From Pandoraea sp. (GTDB lineage: Bacteria; Pseudomonadota; Gammaproteobacteria; Burkholderiales; Burkholderiaceae), in contig NZ_SCSK01000008.1 of the NCBI RefSeq assembly GCF_004297875.1, forward strand, positions 62,001 to 126,000: a DNA stretch of 64,000 nt, written 5' to 3'. Of this stretch, positions 8,228-15,959 are shown one piece after another. Position numbers and translations under genes: made by a program. The notes beneath the pieces are model-generated. The model did no database searches, was not told where the DNA came from, and saw nothing but the letters and a program-made list of their open reading frames with translations. Every line of letters begins with the position of its first letter. Positions within the stretch are counted from its first letter, which is position 1.

Positions 8228-9184
8228 ATGCACAAAATCGTTTTTCTCGACCGCGCGACGCTCGCGCCGCAGATTCGCCTGCGCCGCCCCGCGTTCGCGC
8301 ACGAATGGATCGAATACGACCGCACGCAGCCGCATGAAGTCGCGGCGCGCCTGGCCGGCGCGACCATCGCCATCACCAACAAGGTCGCGCTGGGCGAGGC
8401 GGTGCTGCGCGACGCGCCCGGGCTGAAGCTCATCGCCGTGGCGGCCACCGGCACCGATTGCGTCGACAAAGCGGCGTGCCGCGCCCGCGAGATCGCCGTG
8501 AGCAACATTCGCGGCTACGCGGTGGACACCGTGCCCGAGCACACCTTCGCGCTCATCCTCGCGCTGCGCCGCAATCTGGTCGCCTATCGCGACGACGTGC
8601 TGGCCGGCGCCTGGCAGCGCGCCGGGCAGTTCTGTTTCTTCGATCATCCGATACACGACCTGCGCGGCGCGCGCCTGGGCATCGTCGGCGCGGGCGTGCT
8701 CGGCCAGCGTGTCGCGGAGCTTGGCCGGGCCTTCGGCATGGTGCCGCTGTTCGCCGCGCACAAGGGCAAGAGCGGACTCGGCTCGCTCTACACACCCTGG
8801 GAGGAAATGCTGGCCACCAGCGACATCATCACGCTGCATTGCCCGCTCACGCCACACACCCAGGGCCTGCTGGCGCTGCCCGAATTTCGTGCGATGCAAC
8901 GCCGGCCGCTGATCATCAACACGGCCCGCGGCGGGCTCGTCGACGAGGCCGGCCTGGTCACCGCGCTCGACGAAGGGCTGGTCAGCGGCGCCGGCTTCGA
9001 CGTTGCGGCCGGCGGCGAGCCGCCTCCGGCCGACAGCCCGCTCATGCGCGCCGCGCATCGGCCCAACGTCATCGTCACGCCGCACGTCGCCTGGGCGTCG
9101 GAGCAGGCGCAGCAGGCGCTGGCCGATCAGCTGATCGCCAATATCGAGGCGTTCGTGGGCGGGGTGAGAGTCAATGAAGTGTGA
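8228..9184 (+). CDS. D-2-hydroxyacid dehydrogenase (hydroxypyruvate/glyoxylate reductase-like)
   Basis: A 318-residue member of the D-isomer-specific 2-hydroxyacid dehydrogenases. GIVGAGVLGQR is the Rossmann motif, INTARGGLVDE holds the catalytic Arg, GGEPP the Glu and TPHVAW the His. These enzymes interconvert 2-keto acids such as hydroxypyruvate or glyoxylate with D-2-hydroxy acids. The start is the ATG at 8228, 29 bases after the transketolase stop. Hydroxypyruvate is a known ketol donor for transketolase, so a reductase for it would fit this operon (inference). It is the last gene of the operon and faces the convergent DUF302 gene. Confidence 0.92.
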   Translation: MHKIVFLDRATLAPQIRLRRPAFAHEWIEYDRTQPHEVAARLAGATIAITNKVALGEAVLRDAPGLKLIAVAATGTDCVDKAACRAREIAVSNIRGYAVDTVPEHTFALILALRRNLVAYRDDVLAGAWQRAGQFCFFDHPIHDLRGARLGIVGAGVLGQRVAELGRAFGMVPLFAAHKGKSGLGSLYTPWEEMLATSDIITLHCPLTPHTQGLLALPEFRAMQRRPLIINTARGGLVDEAGLVTALDEGLVSGAGFDVAAGGEPPPADSPLMRAAHRPNVIVTPHVAWASEQAQQALADQLIANIEAFVGGVRVNEV

Positions 9185-9227
9185 GGCGGGGATGACGCGG
9201 CGGTGGCAAGACTCGGGCGATCTCAGC

Positions 9228-9680
9228 TCAGTGCCGCGTTGAACCGTCGGACCGAGCGACGAGCGCCGCGCGCACGCGCTCCAGTCGCGCGCGCACTTCA
9301 TGCGCGACGCGGCCGATCTCGGGGTCGCCGGTCAGCTGCAGCACGGCCACCGGGTCCATGAAACCGACGACGATACGCCCGTCGGCGTCTTCGCGAACAA
9401 CGACGTTGCAAGGCAGCAGCAGCCCGATGTCGGGATCGGCCCCCAGCGCCTGATGGGCCAGCGGCGGATTGCAGGCGCCGAGGATCCGATACGGGCGCCC
9501 ATCGACCCCCAGCTTGGCCTTCATGGTGGCCTGCACGTCGATGTCGGTCAGTACCCCGAAGCCCTCGGCCTTGAGCGCCTCGATCACCAGCGTGACGGCC
9601 TGCGCAAAATCCGCCGCCGTCAGATCGCAGTGAAAGCCGTAACCCGGTGCGGGCGACGGCGTGGTGGTTGCAGAATTCAT
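9228..9680 (-). CDS. DUF302 domain protein
   Basis: A 150-residue soluble protein of the DUF302 family. The core is recognisable from [29 protein letters not shown] and [10 protein letters not shown]. The ATG at 9680 is preceded by AGGAG at a good distance; the open frame continues upstream to 9911 but without family similarity. DUF302 proteins have no settled biochemical role, and a conserved Cys sits in both the GACNPP and LLPCN segments. It converges on the hydroxyacid dehydrogenase gene and appears to be a single-gene transcript. Confidence 0.9.
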   Translation of the reverse strand: MNSATTTPSPAPGYGFHCDLTAADFAQAVTLVIEALKAEGFGVLTDIDVQATMKAKLGVDGRPYRILGACNPPLAHQALGADPDIGLLLPCNVVVREDADGRIVVGFMDPVAVLQLTGDPEIGRVAHEVRARLERVRAALVARSDGSTRH

Positions 9681-9703
9681 TTGAATCTCCTGATCTGATT
9701 TGC

Positions 9704-9734
9704 GTGGGTACGCGCAGGGAGCGCGGTTACCCAC
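9704..9734. repeat. Imperfect hairpin upstream of the DUF302 gene
   Basis: GTGGGTA (9704-9710) pairs with TACCCAC (9728-9734), and an inner CGCGC (9711-9715) pairs with GCGCG (9721-9725), with a two-base bulge. It lies 24-54 bases upstream of the DUF302 start and would fall in its 5' leader or promoter. There is no T-run on either side, so it is not a convincing terminator. Confidence 0.5.
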
Positions 9735-10215
9735 ACCCCACGAAGCGCTCGAACTCCGTTCACTTGCGCTCTGGCATGACGAGCCAGCGCACAAACGCGA
9801 CCGTCGCAACCTGCAGGGCCGCGATCGACGAACTCGGTTCAACGCAATGATGCTACTCCAAAGCGGCGTGGGCTTCTGTGTACGTGGGCGAGGTTGACTC
9901 GACGAACCCACTTGCCTGGAAGCGGCTGGGGGATTGGGTTGTGGCCGGAGTGAAGCAGGGTGCGTTCGGCTTGCGGGGAGCGGGGCGGCGACTGGCCGGG
10001 GGGCTTATTGGAGGGGCGTTATGGGGCGGTTGTCCGCCAGCTGCCGCCGTTCGCTATTGCCGCTACACGGTCATTCGAGCGGCAGCTCCGCTCAGGCAGG
10101 GAGCCTTCGCGAACCGAGAGCGTTGAGCGCATCACTGACCTGACCCGTCAATTCAGGCCGTCACGGAAACTGACTGCCAAGTAATCACAGGTCGCTTCCC
10201 CATAACGTGACCGGT
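9735..10215. other. Intergenic stretch without a supported gene
   Basis: About 480 bases between the DUF302 gene promoter side and the 3' end of the LysR gene at 10216. Short open frames exist on the plus strand (for example 9878-10126) but they lack a clear ribosome site and any recognisable protein feature, and their composition looks non-coding. Nothing else could be supported here. Confidence 0.55.
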
Positions 10216-11121
10216 CTATGGTTCGCTGCCGTGCCCCAACGTTTGCATGAGGAAGGCGATAAAAGTCGCCAGCTTCGGCGGCATGTGCGCATCGGGCAGG
10301 TGCACCACATGGATAGGCCAGGTCGGCGCCGGCCGGTCGGGAAAAAGACGAACGAGCCGACCCGCATCCAGATCTTCCTGCAGCATCACCTGAGGTTGAA
10401 AAACCACCCCCAGTCCCGCGAGCGCGGCTTCGCGAAGCGCGAGGCCGCCATTGACATCGAGACGGCCACGCACCGCGATGCGTTCCACGCTGTTGCCATC
10501 GGGACGTGGGAAATGCCATTCACGTTCGGGTCCATTCGCGACCATAAATGCCAGGCAGTTGTGCTTCACCAGATCGGCGGGCACCTGCGGCTGTCCGTGG
10601 CGCGCCAGATAAGCCGGTGATGCGCAGGCGATGCGCGGCGAATGGGTCAACGGCCGCGCGATCAAGCCCGAGTCTGGCAGTATGCCAGCGCGGATGGCGG
10701 CGTCGAAACCTTCTTCCGCCAGATCGACGAAGCGATCGCTGAGGGACAACTCGACTTGAACCTCGGGATAGCGGTCGAGGTACGCGGCAAGCGCCGGTAT
10801 GAGCACGCGCGTGCCATAGATTACCGGACAAGTTACCCGCAACCGGCCGCGCGGATTACTCTGCATTTCTCGCGCATCCAGTTCGGCGGAATCCACCAAT
10901 GCCAGAATTTCGAGGCATCGCGCGTGATAGCGCTTGCCGAGTTCGGTCAGGCTTTGACGCCGCGTGGTGCGATTTAGCAAGCGGCCTTCGAGCCGTCGTT
11001 CCAACTCGCGAATATGGTTGCCCACCATGGTAGGCGTCATACCGCTACCTTCGGCGGCAGCGGTAAAGCTGCCGCGCTCGACCACGCGCGCAAATATCGC
11101 CATGCTGCTGAATCGATCCAT
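10216..11121 (-). CDS. LysR-type transcriptional regulator (CrgA/AaeR-like subgroup)
   Basis: This 301-residue LysR protein has a winged helix-turn-helix at residues 1-60 (FARVVERGSFTAAAEGSGMT, then LLNRTTRRQSLTELG) and a substrate-binding effector domain. It is divergent from the SDR gene at 11231 with 109 bases between, and is expected to control that gene and itself. The LNRTTRR wording places it in the subgroup that often regulates adjacent oxidoreductases. The effector is unknown. Confidence 0.93.
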   Translation of the reverse strand: MDRFSSMAIFARVVERGSFTAAAEGSGMTPTMVGNHIRELERRLEGRLLNRTTRRQSLTELGKRYHARCLEILALVDSAELDAREMQSNPRGRLRVTCPVIYGTRVLIPALAAYLDRYPEVQVELSLSDRFVDLAEEGFDAAIRAGILPDSGLIARPLTHSPRIACASPAYLARHGQPQVPADLVKHNCLAFMVANGPEREWHFPRPDGNSVERIAVRGRLDVNGGLALREAALAGLGVVFQPQVMLQEDLDAGRLVRLFPDRPAPTWPIHVVHLPDAHMPPKLATFIAFLMQTLGHGSEP

Positions 11122-11230
11122 TCACAAGCTCTATTAAGGAGTGTTCGAAGAGATGACTGGTTTATCAAGTCAGGCTAAAGAATAATACTCGGGTCATGGC
11201 TTCACTCTCAACTCACCACGAGGACTCACC

Positions 11231-11965
11231 ATGACTATTGCAAGCGCAAACCTTGAGCATCAACACGTCGTCCTGCTGGGCGGTACCTCTGGAATCGGCC
11301 TTGCCACGGCCCAAGCCGCGCTGGCAGCCGGTGCCTCGGTGAGCGTTGTTTCATCGCGCAGTGTGCGAGTCGCTGAAGCTGTCGCGAAACTCGGCGACCG
11401 TGCCAAGGGATACACGGTCGATTTGAGCAGCGAGTCCGCTGTGCGCGCGCTGTTCGGGCAAATCGGCGTTTTCGACCATCTGGTCTACAGCGCGGGGGAT
11501 TCGTTGCGAACCGGGGCGCTCACCTCCATGGAACTCACTACGGTCCGTCAGATTTTCGAAGTGCGATTCTTCGGCGCCATTGCCGCCGTCAAACATGCGG
11601 TGCCGTTTCTTCGCTCCGGCGGCTCCGTGGTGTTGACCAGCGGTATTGCGAGCTTGCGACCACAATATGGCTGGGCGGCGCTGGCCAGTGTCTGCAGCGC
11701 GATGGAAGGCCTCACACGGGCGCTTGCTGTGGAGTTGGCGCCGATTCGTGTCAACCTCGTGAGTCCCGGTTTGGTGCGCACGCCGCTGTGGGATGACCTG
11801 CCCGAATGCGAGCGAGAAGCGCTCTACGCCGCGAGTGGCTCGGCCATACCAGTCGGTCGTGTCGGCGAGGCGGAGGACCTTGCGCAGACGTACGTTTATT
11901 TGATGACAAATCGCTATGCTACGGGACAGACCGTCGTTGTTGACGGCGGTGGTGTGCTGGTCTGA
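11231..11965 (+). CDS. Atypical SDR-fold oxidoreductase
   Basis: A 244-residue Rossmann protein of the short-chain dehydrogenase superfamily. GGTSGIGLATA is the cofactor loop, LVYSAG takes the NNAG position, LTSGIAS holds a Ser, and RVNLVSPGLVRTPLW and VVVDGGG are typical. The catalytic YxxxK is not present: where YxxxK is expected before AMEGLTRALAVELAP, the sequence reads LASVC, so Tyr is Leu and Lys is Cys. It may use a different mechanism or be a sensor-type SDR. It is divergent from and probably regulated by the LysR protein at 10216-11121. Confidence 0.88.
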   Translation: MTIASANLEHQHVVLLGGTSGIGLATAQAALAAGASVSVVSSRSVRVAEAVAKLGDRAKGYTVDLSSESAVRALFGQIGVFDHLVYSAGDSLRTGALTSMELTTVRQIFEVRFFGAIAAVKHAVPFLRSGGSVVLTSGIASLRPQYGWAALASVCSAMEGLTRALAVELAPIRVNLVSPGLVRTPLWDDLPECEREALYAASGSAIPVGRVGEAEDLAQTYVYLMTNRYATGQTVVVDGGGVLV

Positions 11966-12091
11966 CTGGCAATGGGCGCAAAGAAAACGATGACCGCTAC
12001 ACCCTGAAAGCAGCCGATGATGCCGCGCTTCGTCGATCGTCGGCAGTGGGTCGAAAACGACCTATTGCCATAGACGGCTCTCGGCCATGAC

Positions 12092-13555
12092 TTACTCATC
12101 CAACAGCAAACCATCCCCGTTAGTCACCGGCAGCAAACCAACCTCTCGGAACGCATACTTCGAGCGAGAGGCATTCGGTCCATTTTCCAAAAGGCTTGCC
12201 TTGATCAAAGTGGCGTCCACGCCGATTTCATGCAACAGCACTGCGTGATACAGATACGCAAGAGCCTCCGATTTTTTTACGAGATCGACCGCGAATTCCC
12301 GGTAATCGCTCCCCTCCCGCTGACCGCCGAAATGCGACATGTCGTTCCGACGGTCGGCGCAAGATTTGCAAAAGACCTCCATCCGTGTGCGCTCGAAGGC
12401 GAGTGGCAATGCGGAAAGGACGTCCATCAATCGCTCTTTCAGCGACGGCTCACCCGCGTGTTTCAGTTGACCTTCGAGCCATCGCTTGTCATCGCTGCCG
12501 CTGACTTGATCCAGTATCCGCTGGATTTTGGCATCGAGCTTGGTTTTCTTCGCCTTGTCTTTGTTCTTCCGGCGGTGAAATGACTCAAGCCCCCAGATCA
12601 TGTTCACGAATCGGTGCTCGACATACATCTTCATGCCACGCCGGATGCCCAGATAGAGATAGAACCCCGGTCCGAACTCCTCCCGCTTACGTCGCAGCGC
12701 CGTCACGATCGCACCGAAGTTGCTCTTCACCTGAATGTAATTGACCCAGCACTCGTCCCACGTTGGAGCCTTGGTCGATCGCTCAAATCCATCGTAATAG
12801 TAACGATAGGCTGTCTTGCCGATGATCAATAGCGGCCATTCCAGCGAAAATGTCGTTCCGGTTAGTAGAATAAACAGTTCCTGCAGTCGCGCATATTCGT
12901 CTCGCATTTCGAGGAGCGTGCGCGCCCGCTTCGGCTTGAACCGGAGGTTCGCGCTCTCCGAGAGATTGAGCTTATCCATGCGACGCACGAGCTTTCCAGT
13001 CCAGGGACCACTGATGTCATAACGCATCGTCAAAGTGCCGTCGTCCAACTCATGGATATCGGCGCTGGGCACCTGATGTTTGGCAGAGATACGCCGCCGA
13101 GCTCGCTTGACCTCGATATTTCCCAACCGCAACCACTCCTCCAGGCCGGTTAGCTTGACTTCAAGCGCGCTAAAACGGAGCGGGCGTGTGGCCGGTGGAA
13201 ACGATCCATCTGTCACAAGGCAATGAGAGGCTGCGAACCCCTCGTGCGAAATGCCGTTGGAGTTAAACCGTCCGCCACGTCGGCGCAGTCCTAGCAGCAA
13301 AACATTCTTGTCACTAGCCTTGAGCTTCCCTTGGATAGCTTTCTCCAACGAGAATTGCTGTCCCTGCGCAGCGAAGATTGCCATTGGACCGCCTTCGCTG
13401 CCTGCGAAGTAGCCATCCAGTTCGAGATATGCCGCACCGTTCTCTTCAATGGTCAGAGTGCCAACAACGCAACTGTCCGCGGCAAATTGGTTTGCCGGTA
13501 AGGGATCATCGTGCCACCAGAAAAATCCCCGTTCTTCGAGCAATTTTTTTGTCAT
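12092..13555 (-). CDS. apeA: ApeA-type HEPN anti-phage defence protein
   Basis: This 487-residue protein has an N-terminal ApeA-like beta-rich domain (GFFWWHDD, then GTLTIEENGAAYLELDGYFAG, roughly residues 5-250) and a C-terminal all-alpha HEPN region. The HEPN RNase motif R-X4-H is visible as RNDMSH at residues 403-408. ApeA is an experimentally described single-gene phage defence protein thought to act by RNA cleavage and growth arrest. The start is the ATG at 13555, with GGGA at good spacing; an ATG six bases upstream is possible. The gene is AT-richer than its neighbours and lies beside a tRNA-half junction, consistent with horizontal acquisition. Confidence 0.85.
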   Translation of the reverse strand: MTKKLLEERGFFWWHDDPLPANQFAADSCVVGTLTIEENGAAYLELDGYFAGSEGGPMAIFAAQGQQFSLEKAIQGKLKASDKNVLLLGLRRRGGRFNSNGISHEGFAASHCLVTDGSFPPATRPLRFSALEVKLTGLEEWLRLGNIEVKRARRRISAKHQVPSADIHELDDGTLTMRYDISGPWTGKLVRRMDKLNLSESANLRFKPKRARTLLEMRDEYARLQELFILLTGTTFSLEWPLLIIGKTAYRYYYDGFERSTKAPTWDECWVNYIQVKSNFGAIVTALRRKREEFGPGFYLYLGIRRGMKMYVEHRFVNMIWGLESFHRRKNKDKAKKTKLDAKIQRILDQVSGSDDKRWLEGQLKHAGEPSLKERLMDVLSALPLAFERTRMEVFCKSCADRRNDMSHFGGQREGSDYREFAVDLVKKSEALAYLYHAVLLHEIGVDATLIKASLLENGPNASRSKYAFREVGLLPVTNGDGLLLDE

Positions 13556-14080
13556 GTGCATTCCCGAATGCTGCCTGGAAAGCGGGTCGGTAATTATTGC
13601 GATCTTACGACGAACTCTCTTTTGACGTGCAGTTGCGGCGCAAGTCATCCAGGCGATCACGGTGTGCAAAAAGCGCATCGTTGCTAGACTCTGCCCGAAC
13701 TTCGGACCGACCCCGCCCCTTGTGAGCCTTCGCGCGCCGTCGAGACCCCGCCACGCCCGCCCGCTTGATCGAACACTTTTTATGCACCTGCAGGCAGACC
13801 GCAGAGGCCCGCCAGTACGAACGCTGCGAGGCATTGCGGGGTGCATGGAACGTGTGCACTTTCATACGCTAAGCTCATGCATTACAGTTCGCGGTCGATG
13901 GAGTAGGCGTAGCGGTAGGGATTTTTCGGACGGCAAACGGCGCATGAATAGACCGTTGCGTCGCGTTCGCAATTGATGCCTAGACCTCGATGCGACGGGG
14001 CTCTTATGCCAGTGAAATGCATCGAAGTGCGAACGCGAAACTTCACCTAAACATTTGATTTTCTGTATTTCTGCAAAGGC
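13556..14080. other. Intergenic stretch between apeA and the tRNA remnant
   Basis: About 525 bases that contain the apeA promoter side and lead up to the tRNA 3' half. Open frames on both strands here are short, arginine-rich and lack ribosome sites. No integrase, inverted repeat or second tRNA fragment was found. The part just left of 14081 does not match the 5' half of the tRNA. Confidence 0.5.
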
Positions 14081-14125
14081 TTTGTAATCATCAGGTGGCG
14101 GGTTCGAGTCCTGCAGCCGGCACCA
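14081..14125 (+). pseudogene. 3' half of tRNA-Thr(TGT): probable island attachment site
   Basis: From the anticodon loop onward the sequence folds as a tRNA: loop TTTGTAA (anticodon TGT), anticodon 3' stem TCATC, a five-base variable loop, T-stem GCGGG/CCTGC around TTCGAGT, acceptor strand AGCCGGC, discriminator A and CCA at 14123-14125. The 5' half is missing: the bases before 14081 (AAGGC) do not pair with TCATC and there is no D-arm. Integrases commonly recombine in the anticodon loop and recreate the 3' half, so this is best read as the distal attachment repeat of an element that lies to the left. Confidence 0.75.
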
Positions 14126-14133
14126 ATCAAGTT

Positions 14134-14164
14134 AAGGGGTTACGTGAATTTCGCGTAACCCCTT
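14134..14164 (+). terminator. Strong hairpin behind the tRNA 3' half
   Basis: AAGGGGTTACG (14134-14144) and CGTAACCCCTT (14154-14164) form a perfect 11-bp stem with a 9-base loop, starting 9 bases after the CCA. Only a weak T-rich stretch follows. The position fits the transcription terminator of the original tRNA gene, which supports the idea that DNA to the right of 14125 is the original chromosome. Confidence 0.7.
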
Positions 14165-14324
14165 GTGCTTTCTGGACGCCGAAAAGTACATTGCGTGATG
14201 TCTCGCGCCCTCGGGGCGGCCAGGCGCTGACCGCCATCACCGGTCACTATGCCGGTAGCCTTGAATACCCCCCAAGCTCGGCGCGGCAAATCAGAATCCG
14301 CAATACAACCTCAAGGAGCCTTTC

Positions 14325-14966
14325 ATGCAACTGTATGGCAGACGCAGTTCGATCAACGTCCAGAAAGTCATCTGGTGTCTGGCCGAGCTCGGCCTGATGG
14401 AGCAGCGCGATTATCAACGCATCGATGCCGGTCTCGATTTCGGCGTCGTGCGCACTCCGCAGTATCTGGCGCTCAATCCGAACGGGCTGGTGCCGACCTG
14501 GGTCGAGGGCGATCTGGTGCTGTGGGAATCGAACAGTATCGTGCGCTACCTTGCCGCCACGCGGGGCGATGGCGCGCTGTTGCCCGCCGACCCCGCCAGG
14601 CGGGCGGATGTCGAGCGCTGGATGGATTGGCAGCTGGGCACGCTCTGGGCCACGCTGCGCGTGGCCTTCCTGGGCTTGACGCGCACGCCGCTGGCGCAGC
14701 GTAATCACGAGGCGATCAAAACGTCGTTCGAGAACGCTTCGCGCCAGTTGGAGATGGCCGACGCCGTGCTGGCCCGACAGCCGTTCATTACCTCGACGGG
14801 CTTTACCGCGGCGGACATCGTAATCGGCCTGGCGGTGCATCGCTGGATCGGATTGCTCGAGCAATTTGCGGAGTTGCTGCCCAAACCGGCCGAGATGCCG
14901 TCGCTGCTGGCGTGGCATCGCGCGTTGACCGGGCGGCCGGCGTTCATTGAGACCGTGCGCCCGTAG
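14325..14966 (+). CDS. Glutathione S-transferase family protein
   Basis: A 213-residue cytosolic GST. The N-terminal thioredoxin-like domain shows LYGRRSSINVQKVIW (Ser as the likely thiol-activating residue), NPNGLVPT with the cis-Pro, and WESNSIVRYLA, the glutathione gamma-glutamyl contact. The C-terminal helical domain contains FTAADIVIG. It conjugates glutathione to electrophiles or acts as a peroxidase or isomerase; the specific substrate is unknown. AAGGAG lies upstream of the ATG. It is convergent with the cupredoxin gene, leaving 12 bases between the stops. Confidence 0.93.
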   Translation: MQLYGRRSSINVQKVIWCLAELGLMEQRDYQRIDAGLDFGVVRTPQYLALNPNGLVPTWVEGDLVLWESNSIVRYLAATRGDGALLPADPARRADVERWMDWQLGTLWATLRVAFLGLTRTPLAQRNHEAIKTSFENASRQLEMADAVLARQPFITSTGFTAADIVIGLAVHRWIGLLEQFAELLPKPAEMPSLLAWHRALTGRPAFIETVRP

Positions 14967-14978
14967 CAGCGGCCGCGC

Positions 14979-15362
14979 TTAGCTCACGACGAAGCTGCCG
15001 ATCATATTGGTGTGCCCGGCGCCGCAATAGATGTCGCAGAAGAATCCAAACTCTCCGGCTTTTTGCGGCGTGAACATCAGGTGAGAGGCCTTGCCTGGCA
15101 CGATGTCGCTCCGAATCTTGAAATCCGGGGCGTTAAAACCCATCAGAACATCCAGCGAAGTGAGTTGCAGTTGCACTGGCTGACCCAGCTTCAGCTCAAT
15201 CCTGTCGGGCGTGTATTTGAATCGTTGTGCGACGATTTTTATCGTCCGCACCGAGGGCTGTGGCAATGCAATCATGGGGGCCGCGAGAAAACCCAGTCCA
15301 ATCATTTTTACGATCAAGCGGCGATTGAGATTCGATCCGTCGTCCATCTTCGTGCTTTCCAT
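14979..15362 (-). CDS. Exported cupredoxin with CuA-like motif
   Basis: A 127-residue protein with a Tat-like signal (NRRLIVKMIGLGFLAAP) and a single cupredoxin domain like the copper domain of cytochrome oxidase subunit II or nitrous oxide reductase. CDIYCGAGHTNM provides the CuA-type ligands C109, C113, H117 and M120. The upstream His ligand expected in DVxHxF is replaced by Met74 (DVLMGF). It therefore probably binds one copper, or a modified binuclear site (inference). It is the last gene of an operon with the truncated globin and DUF3034 genes. An in-frame ATG at 15347 is an alternative start. Confidence 0.86.
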   Translation of the reverse strand: MESTKMDDGSNLNRRLIVKMIGLGFLAAPMIALPQPSVRTIKIVAQRFKYTPDRIELKLGQPVQLQLTSLDVLMGFNAPDFKIRSDIVPGKASHLMFTPQKAGEFGFFCDIYCGAGHTNMIGSFVVS

Positions 15363-15435
15363 CAAAAGCGGCGGGAGCCCAGGGAAAGCTCCCGCGCGCG
15401 TGGCGGGGGATTGCTGCGACCAGGAAGTTGGCCGT

Positions 15436-15906
15436 TTACCGGTGCGTCACGATGTCGCGCTCCATCGGCGCCAGTTTCGCGAGCAATTTGTTTTGCGCAC
15501 GAAACGGGACGTGATTTTTATCCATCGCGACTTGCAGATCCTCGGCCAGTGCGTTGAAGTCGGCGTCGCGCAGACCCATGCCACGATGCGCCGTCTTCAT
15601 GTCTTCACCCGTATATTTGACGGGGCCGCCGGTCAGTTGCCCGATCTGTAGTTTGAGCATGGCAGCCAAATGGGGCACATTGGCATGATCCAGCGCGTGG
15701 CTGATGCGCGGATCGGCTTTCCATACCGCGATGAAATCGTCGATCACTTTGTCCACGCCAGGCTGAGCGCCAAAGGCCTGATAAACGCTGTCGTCATGCG
15801 TCATGGCGGCTTGCGGCATGGCCTGCATGCCTTGCGCCATGGCCGGGGAAGCGAGAGCCGCGCTGACGGCGGCGATGGTAAGAAACGCGAGCGAATGAAA
15901 TTTCAT
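15436..15906 (-). CDS. Periplasmic group 1 truncated haemoglobin
   Basis: A 156-residue protein with a Sec signal peptide (cleavage likely after AMAQ, residue 25) followed by a group 1 truncated globin domain. VYQAFGAQPGVDKVIDDF is the N-terminal helix pattern, and the proximal haem ligand is His107 in MKTAHRGMGL. Such globins bind O2 or NO; a signal peptide places this one in the periplasm, which is less usual. The start is the ATG at 15906 with GAGG upstream. It lies between the DUF3034 barrel and the cupredoxin in one transcript. Confidence 0.88.
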   Translation of the reverse strand: MKFHSLAFLTIAAVSAALASPAMAQGMQAMPQAAMTHDDSVYQAFGAQPGVDKVIDDFIAVWKADPRISHALDHANVPHLAAMLKLQIGQLTGGPVKYTGEDMKTAHRGMGLRDADFNALAEDLQVAMDKNHVPFRAQNKLLAKLAPMERDIVTHR

Positions 15907-15959
15907 GGTCTTGCCTCTGGGTGTCATGGGTTCTTGAGCGATGTGCGTGGCTTCAAACG

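Noticed and set aside
9878-10126. Plus-strand open frame in the gap after the DUF302 gene
   Set aside because: No ribosome site, no recognisable domain and arginine/glycine-rich composition typical of non-coding high-GC DNA.
13605-13865. Short minus-strand frame upstream of apeA
   Set aside because: No ribosome site and no similarity; it overlaps the likely promoter of apeA.
14081-14125. Complete tRNA gene
   Set aside because: The acceptor 5' strand, D-arm and 5' anticodon stem are missing, so only a 3' half can be supported.
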